From contig JAGRLX010000134.1 in NCBI GenBank assembly GCA_020441605.1, positions 1 through 10,550 on the forward strand: DNA of 10,550 bases. Direction: 5' to 3'. Position 1 is the first letter of the stretch. Every line of letters begins with the position of its first letter. A program made the translations under genes and the position numbers. This document shows, piece after piece, positions 7,064-10,550 of the stretch. The DNA comes from Alphaproteobacteria bacterium. Its GTDB lineage: Bacteria > Pseudomonadota > Alphaproteobacteria > Rhizobiales > Aestuariivirgaceae. A model generated the notes under the pieces. That model saw only the letters and a list, made by a program, of their open reading frames with translations. It made no database searches and was not told the DNA's origin.

Positions 7064-7366
7064 ATGAAGACGCCGAAGTTTTCGGAGGCGCAGATCGCCT
7101 TCATCCTGCAGCAGGCGGGTGAAGGCACACCGGTGGTGGAGGTGTGGCGCAAGGCTGGCATTTCCGATGCCACGTTCTACAACTGGCGTAAACGATATGG
7201 TGGCATGACACCATCCGAAGTGAAGCGGATGCGCCAGCTCGAAGAAGAGAACAACCGGCTGTAGAAGATCGTCGCCGATCTCACGCTCGACAAAGCCATG
7301 CTGCAGGATGTCGTTCGCCGAAAGCTATTGAGCCTGCCCGCCGCCGGAAGCTTGTGGATGATGTGA
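7064..7366 (+). pseudogene. IS3-family OrfA (helix-turn-helix), nonsense mutated
   Basis: OrfA of IS3-family elements is the small DNA-binding N-terminal part of the transposase. The ATG at 7064 follows the ribosome site AGGAAGG. The protein begins MKTPKFSEAQIAFILQQAGE and contains the helix-turn-helix block WRKAGISDATFYNWRKRYGG and the leucine-zipper-like RMRQLEEENNRL. A TAG at codon 67 (7262-7264) interrupts it. Related elements read leucine-lysine-lysine-isoleucine-valine here, so one AAG to TAG change explains the break. Reading through the stop restores KIVADLTLDKAMLQDVVRRK, and the frame then runs to TGA at 7364-7366, overlapping orfB. The frameshift region near 7318-7325 (CCGAAAGC) is a poor slippery site. 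Confidence 0.85.
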
Positions 7367-8195
7367 GAGGTGACTGGAAGGTATCGATCAGGCGTGCATG
7401 CGCCACACTAAAGAACGATACCTCTATCTATCACTACAAGTCGAATCGTGGCGAGCAGGCTGAGCTGAAGACCAGGATCAAGGAGATTGCCCAGAGGCGT
7501 GTGCGCTACGGTTACCGGCACGTGCATGTGCTGCTGTGCCGTGAAAGATGGCATATGAACCCCAATCGCATTTACCGGCTCTACAAGGAGTTGGGCCTGC
7601 AATTGCTCAATAAAACACCGAAGCGGCGGGTGAACGCAAAGCTGCGGGAGAACCGATCCGATGCGAGGCAAAGCAACCAGGTTTGGGCCATGGACTTTGT
7701 TCACGATCAACTGGCCACTGGCCGCAAGCTGCGGGTACTCACCGTGGTCGATACCTTCACGCGCTACTGCTCGGTGCTCTATCCGCGCCTCAGTTATCGC
7801 GGTGAAGATGTGGTGGCGTCACTTGAGCAAGCTTGTCATGCCCTTGGCTATCCGAAGACCATCCGAGTTGATCAGGGTACCGAGTTCGTATCGCGCGTTC
7901 TCGATCTGTGGGCATACCAGAAGGATGTCGAACTCGACTTCTCACGGCCCGGCAAGCCGACCGACAACGCCTTCATCGAAAGCGCCAAGGGCAAGTTCCG
8001 TGCAGAATGCTGAACGCCCACTGGTTCCTGACGCTTGACGACGCCCATGCAAAGATGGAGGAATGGAGAAAAGACCACAACAACGTCCGACCCCACAGCG
8101 CGATCGGCAACAAACCGCCGGCAACGCTCATCGAATCCGCTCAGGCGCCTTCAAAGCCCGGTGCGGACAGGCCCGGAAAAACTCCAGCCGGGTGA
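7312..8195 (+). pseudogene. IS3-family OrfB transposase (DDE/rve integrase core), frameshifted
   Basis: This is the catalytic half of an IS3-family transposase. The family's text begins upstream of the first usable start (GTG at 7354), with EPARRRKLVDDVRGDW read in the -1 frame from orfA. That is consistent with production of a fused OrfAB by frameshifting. An HTH_21-like region with RVRYGYRHVHVLL comes first. The rve core follows, with the first Asp in WAMDFVHDQ, the second in RVDQGTEFVS and the Glu in NAFIES. After RAEC the frame stops at TGA 8011-8013. The correct continuation (LNAHWFLTLDDAHAKMEEW, then RPHSAIG) is in another frame to TGA 8193-8195. One base, probably a C of TGC-CTG, has been lost near 8010. 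Confidence 0.85.
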
Positions 8196-8246
8196 TCCGA
8201 AGATGGGGAGCAGCTCAAAACGGCCGACACCTCTGGCCTCAGGTAA

Positions 8247-8373
8247 TCCAACGCTTGGGAACGGAGCAGTTGCTTGTGTAGGATTTCGACGCCGCGGTCG
8301 ACAGCATGGTTGCAAGTCACTCCATGAAGACGCAACTTCACCTCCAAACAGATGGGAACCAAAGGAAAGAGAT
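8247..8373. other. Spacer between the IS element and the aldolase gene
   Basis: No coding sequence or clear promoter was recognised in these 127 bases. The only evident signal is the ribosome site AAAGGAAAGAG (8361-8371) of the aldolase gene. Any native promoter of the aldolase cluster may have been displaced by the IS element. Confidence 0.4.
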
Positions 8374-9168
8374 ATGGCCAACCGCTACTCAACCAACTAC
8401 CGCATGAACCGAGTGCTGCGCGACGACCGCGCGGCACTGATCGTTCCGATCGATCACGGCCTGGTCTGGGGGCGCGTGAAGGCGTTGGAAGCGCCTGTCA
8501 CGGTGATGAAGCGGTTCATCCCTGAGGACGTTACTGGATTTATGGTGTCGACCGGGATCGTCAAGCAGTCCGAGGTAGTGATGGCCAAGGCCTCGCATCA
8601 TGCTCGCGTTCTAGCGATTGACGCATTCTGGCCCACTGGAGTGCCGGACACCGGCACCGGGACGCTGGTTTCCGGCGTCGAAGATGCCGCCCGCTTGGGC
8701 GTCGACTGCGTCAAGCTGCTGTTACCATGGAATGTCAGCGATGCAGAGAAGGTGCTCTATTGCAAGCGCATCGGGACGGTCGTATCAGAGGCTTCCAAAT
8801 GGCATATTCCAGTGATGGTGGAGCCAGTCTTTCTTGCTGCACCGCGCACGCCGCAGATTATCGAGGCCGAACTCGAAGTGGCGCGCGTGGCGTATGACTT
8901 GGGTGCCGACATCATCAAGATCACCTTCCCTGGCCCAGATGCGACGGCAAAGCTCTGCGCCGAACTCGACATTCCCATTGTCGTCGCCGGTGGTCCCCTG
9001 ACCGGTGACAAGGACTCGACGTTGAAGGACATTCGCGAGGCTGTGGAGGCGGGTGCGCAGGGCGTTGTGGTGGGTCGCAAGATCTGGCAGCGCCCAGAGG
9101 CTGAGGTGTCGGCGATGATCAAGGAAGTCGCGGCTATTACGCGAAAGCATTTTACGCGCCGCTGGTAG
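8374..9168 (+). CDS. Class I (Schiff-base) aldolase, DeoC/LacD/LsrF-type
   Basis: This is a 264-residue TIM-barrel aldolase of the PF01791 group, which includes archaeal-type fructose-bisphosphate aldolase, LsrF and the AroA'-type ADH synthase. The first strand ends with VPIDHG (24-29), whose Asp27 matches a substrate-contacting Asp of the family. DCVKLLLPW (111-119) is a central strand. Lys182 in GADIIKITFPG (177-187) is the expected Schiff-base lysine, and IVVAGG (202-207) and GVVVGRKIWQ (230-239) form the phosphate-binding end of the barrel. The ATG at 8374 is six bases or fewer from the ribosome site AAAGGAAAG; the frame is open upstream to 8035 only because it runs through IS sequence. 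The gene is intact. A broken FGGY kinase gene begins eight bases after its stop, suggesting a sugar-kinase/aldolase pathway. The exact substrate is unknown; thiolase-type LsrF activity is possible. Confidence 0.82.
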   Translation: MANRYSTNYRMNRVLRDDRAALIVPIDHGLVWGRVKALEAPVTVMKRFIPEDVTGFMVSTGIVKQSEVVMAKASHHARVLAIDAFWPTGVPDTGTGTLVSGVEDAARLGVDCVKLLLPWNVSDAEKVLYCKRIGTVVSEASKWHIPVMVEPVFLAAPRTPQIIEAELEVARVAYDLGADIIKITFPGPDATAKLCAELDIPIVVAGGPLTGDKDSTLKDIREAVEAGAQGVVVGRKIWQRPEAEVSAMIKEVAAITRKHFTRRW

Positions 9169-9176
9169 TATGAAAG

Positions 9177-9393
9177 ATGCAGGCCGTCTACCTGCGAAAT
9201 CGATATAGGCATCACCAACCTCAAGATCGAGTTCATAAACGAGCAGGGGCGGACAGTGCATGTCCGCTCCATTCCTTCCCCGAGTGCCAGCGACGGCGTG
9301 GGCCCGGTAACTTGTCCTCTCGACTTGGTGGATCGACTGGAGACATTGATCATCAATGGCTGGAGCAAGAACGGAAGCGGCGAGCCCTGTGGT
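9177..9393 (+). pseudogene. FGGY-family carbohydrate kinase, N-terminal fragment, frameshifted and truncated
   Basis: FGGY kinases phosphorylate sugars or sugar alcohols. A start at 9177 reads MQAVYL. Then, in a different frame, the sequence continues EIDIGITNLKIEFINEQGR and further through HVRSIPSP to about DLVDRLETLIINGW. The DIGTTNLK-like block is the N-terminal phosphate-binding strand of this family. The two halves join if one extra base near 9194-9195 is removed, so a single-base insertion broke the gene. Only about 65-70 of the roughly 500 residues remain; kinase-like text ends near 9360-9390, where IS3-family sequence begins. It lies eight bases after the aldolase stop, so the two were probably one operon. 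An LsrK-type or xylulokinase-type kinase are both possible. Confidence 0.7.
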
Positions 9394-9458
9394 GTGAGCC
9401 CCGCAAACTGATCCAAAGAGGATTAGAGTCCGACGGCCTCAAGAGGAGGAGTTGGACG

Positions 9459-9659
9459 ATGAAGAAGAGCCGGTTCAGCGAGGAGCAGATCATCGCGATC
9501 CTGCGAGAGCAGGGACAGGGCGTGGCAACAGCGGAAGTCTGCCGCCGCCGCGGCATCAGCAGCGCCACATTCCTCAAGTAGAAGGCCAGGTTCGGCGGCA
9601 TGGACATTTCCGACGCCCGCCGCCTGAAGGTCCTCGAGGACGAGAACGCCAAGCCCCCT
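9459..9659 (+). pseudogene. IS3-family OrfA fragment with premature stop
   Basis: The ATG at 9459 is preceded by a strong ribosome site (AAGAGGAGGAG, 9441-9451). The reading MKKSRFSEEQIIAILREQGQ, then VCRRRGISSATFLK, is a typical IS3-family OrfA helix-turn-helix. TAG at 9579-9581 (codon 41) stands where the family has Trp (LKWKARFGG), so TGG to TAG is the likely mutation. In the same frame the family text resumes, KARFGGMDISDARRLKVLED up to ENAK near 9652, and then stops being recognisable. The usual LKRLLAEAMLDNA tail is missing, which marks the left breakpoint of the rearranged region. Confidence 0.8.
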
Positions 9660-9775
9660 TCGCACGAGGCGGCCTGCTCAGGCGATCATGGAGGGCTGGA
9701 TATCTCTAGAACGCAGTTGTCTAAACTCTCTCAGGAGATGATCCGCCATGCCCAACCGCAAATCTATCCCTGATG
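9660..9775. other. Unassigned junction segment inside the IS remnant
   Basis: Between the end of the orfA homology and the start of the inverted orfB piece lie about 115 bases with no clear family match. They include a ribosome-site-like CAGGAGATGATCC (9733-9745) before an ATG at 9748, opening with MPNRKSIPDEV. That N-terminus vaguely recalls IS256-family transposases (the I-P-D-E text), but the match is too short to assign and the reading then runs into reversed orfB sequence. This could be a sliver of a third element. Confidence 0.3.
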
Positions 9776-10010
9776 AAGTCGGCGATCGCGGCGAGCACCC
9801 GGAAGCGGAGTCCGAGGGCGAAGACGTCGGAGACGAAGTCCAACGACCAACGCTGGTTCGGAGCCTGCGGGATCACGAGCGGAGCCCTTGTGCCGGAAGC
9901 CTTCTTGCGGCCCTTCTAGCGCTTCACCTGCAGCCGCCCCTCAGCCAGGAACTTCTTCAGATTGCGCCACTGAAGGGCCCCGCGTTTCGCCGTCTCGGCG
10001 GCTTGCTACC
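9776..10010 (-). pseudogene. IS3-family OrfB middle fragment in reverse orientation
   Basis: Read on the minus strand, this piece gives NLKKFLAEGRLQVKR, a TAG (9918-9916), KGRKKASGTRAPLVIPQ, then NQRWSLDFVSDVF (the first 11 residues coded at 9858-9826) and LRFRVLAAIADF. That is the segment of IS3-family OrfB containing the first catalytic Asp (LDFVSD). The in-frame TAG replaces an Arg or Trp-like codon. Upstream (near 10000-9970) the reversed sequence still resembles the start of orfB, but with an internal deletion, as the region before NLKK is too short. The orientation is opposite to the orfA and C-terminal orfB pieces on either side. Confidence 0.75.
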
Positions 10011-10015
10011 TCTCA

Positions 10016-10400
10016 TTCCGCAGGTGTTACGGCACCGAACTCATCAGCATGGCGATCATGCGGTGAGTGCAGGTGCAGCAGATTGAATGGCACTACTTCG
10101 CGCCGGGAAAGCCTCAGCAGAACGCTCTTATCGAGAACTTCAACGCCAGGCTCAGGGAGGAGTTGTTGAACGAAACGGTGTTCTCGCCCCTGAACGAAGC
10201 GCACTTCCTGCTCGAGCAGTTGCGGCGCGACTATAACACCCAGAGACCACACTCAAGGCTGGGCTGGTTGACACCATCCGAATTCGCAGACCGTAGCCGC
10301 CTGAGCAAGCACTGGCCATCGGGCGCAGCGCTACCTGAGGGTTCTGCGCTCATGGCCATTGCATCAACCGCCCAACATGCAATCATGCCGCCGAGACTCT
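10016..10400 (+). pseudogene. IS3-family OrfB C-terminal fragment
   Basis: Read in the plus frame of 10028, the sequence gives YGTELISMAIMR, TGA (10064-10066, where the family has Trp), then [34 protein letters not shown], and after a short gap [19 protein letters not shown]. This is the C-terminal half of the rve core, with the catalytic Glu in [12 protein letters not shown]. The second catalytic Asp, expected in SDNGTEL, is gone; the sequence reads RCYGTEL. Family text fades after about QHAI near 10383. The open frame runs to about 10531 but its last part looks like noncoding DNA. The fragment cannot be an active transposase. Confidence 0.8.
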
Positions 10401-10456
10401 ATCCACGACTGCATCGTGAAAGGTGCACACACCAGTGCCAGCCCGTGCATCACCGC

Positions 10457-10498
10457 GGACTCCACTTGCCAAGTGTGGCCGTCCACACATCGGAGTCC
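10457..10498. repeat. Nested palindrome
   Basis: Outer arms GGACTCC (10457-10463) and GGAGTCC (10492-10498) are perfect complements. Inside them, GTGTGG (10473-10478) and CCACAC (10483-10488) form a second perfect stem with loop CCGT. A competing overlap CACTTG-C-CAAGTG (10463-10475) is also present. There is no T run on either side to suggest an intrinsic terminator. It may belong to the end of an insertion element or be a structured recombination or RNA site; the role is unknown. Confidence 0.5.
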
Positions 10499-10550
10499 CA
10501 AAAGAGTCATTTAAATCGGATGCAGCACTAGGCTCAGGACTCATTGATCA

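Larger units (their letters stand above)
6984..8246 (+). mobile_element. Decayed IS3-family insertion sequence, IS407-like group
   Basis: The element contains the two-gene orfA/orfB layout of the IS3 family, with orfB in the -1 frame relative to orfA. The left end is TGACCTGCCCCCAG (6984-6997). The best right end is the inverted TTACCTGAGGCCAG, ending at 8246, which matches 10 of the first 14 positions. That gives about 1.26 kb, normal for the group. No matching 3-4 base target duplication is visible (AGTG on the left, TCCA on the right). Both reading frames are broken, so the copy cannot supply its own transposase. The left end is confident; the right end is tentative. Confidence 0.8.
9393..10440. 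mobile_element. Scrambled remnant of one or more IS3-family elements
   Basis: The left end is probably TGTGAGCCCCGCAAACTGAT (9393-9412), which has the TG...CCCC...AAACTG look of IS3-family termini. Three transposase pieces follow: orfA on plus (9459-9660), the start and middle of orfB on minus (about 9776-10010), and the orfB C-terminus on plus (about 10016-10400). An internal inversion of one element, or two overlapping copies in opposite orientation, would explain this. No right inverted repeat was found, and the right limit is an estimate. No piece is intact, so it cannot transpose on its own. Confidence 0.65.

Noticed and set aside
6980..8250. Target-site duplication flanking the first IS element
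   Set aside because: The four bases on each side differ (AGTG and TCCA), so no duplication can be claimed.
8035..8373. N-terminal extension of the aldolase frame
   Set aside because: It is out-of-frame IS orfB sequence and spacer. The ATG at 8374 with a good ribosome site gives the normal aldolase N-terminus.
10067..10531. Intact 154-codon transposase gene
   Set aside because: It is only the OrfB C-terminus after an in-frame stop, lacks the first two catalytic Asp residues, and its last 40 or so codons look noncoding.
1..10550. CRISPR array, tRNA, rRNA or toxin-antitoxin module
   Set aside because: No regularly spaced repeats, no RNA gene signatures and no small paired genes with recognisable features were found.

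Overview
The window looks like a piece of a GC-rich alphaproteobacterial replicon, probably from a rhizobium-like member of Hyphomicrobiales and possibly from a plasmid or genomic island. That assignment is inference, resting on codon use, the urea/amide transporter type, and the density of decayed IS3-family insertion sequences. No rRNA, tRNA, CRISPR array or replication origin was seen.

Positions 26-6530 (minus strand, read right to left) hold one compact seven-gene operon. It begins with an AmiC-like cytoplasmic ligand sensor and an AmiR-like ANTAR antiterminator. A complete urea/short-chain-amide type ABC importer follows: periplasmic binding protein, two LivH/LivM-type permeases and two ATPases (order A-B-C-D-E, as in urtABCDE). 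Adjacent genes overlap or lie within about 10 bases, except for 85 bases between the binding-protein and first permease genes, where a strong stem-loop sits. A sigma-70-like promoter lies near 6650-6678. The 113-base leader between it and the first start codon can fold into two short hairpins with six-base loops and a terminator-like hairpin. This fits a model in which the AmiC/AmiR pair senses an amide or urea compound and controls its uptake genes by RNA antitermination. The ligand cannot be read from the sequence.

Positions 6665-6983 carry no convincing gene. Positions 6984-8246 hold a decayed IS3-family (IS407-like) element with a nonsense codon in orfA, a frameshift in orfB and a diverged right end.

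Positions 8374-9168 (plus strand) encode an intact class I (Schiff-base) DeoC/LacD/LsrF-type aldolase. It is followed by the frameshifted, truncated beginning of an FGGY-family sugar kinase, which suggests a former aldolase-kinase catabolic cluster. The kinase is cut off near 9393 by a second IS3-family remnant. That remnant is scrambled: orfA on plus, the middle of orfB on minus, and the orfB C-terminus on plus. The last 150 bases hold a nested palindrome of unknown role.

Overall, the transporter operon is functional-looking and the other half is an eroding IS-rich segment around one surviving aldolase gene.
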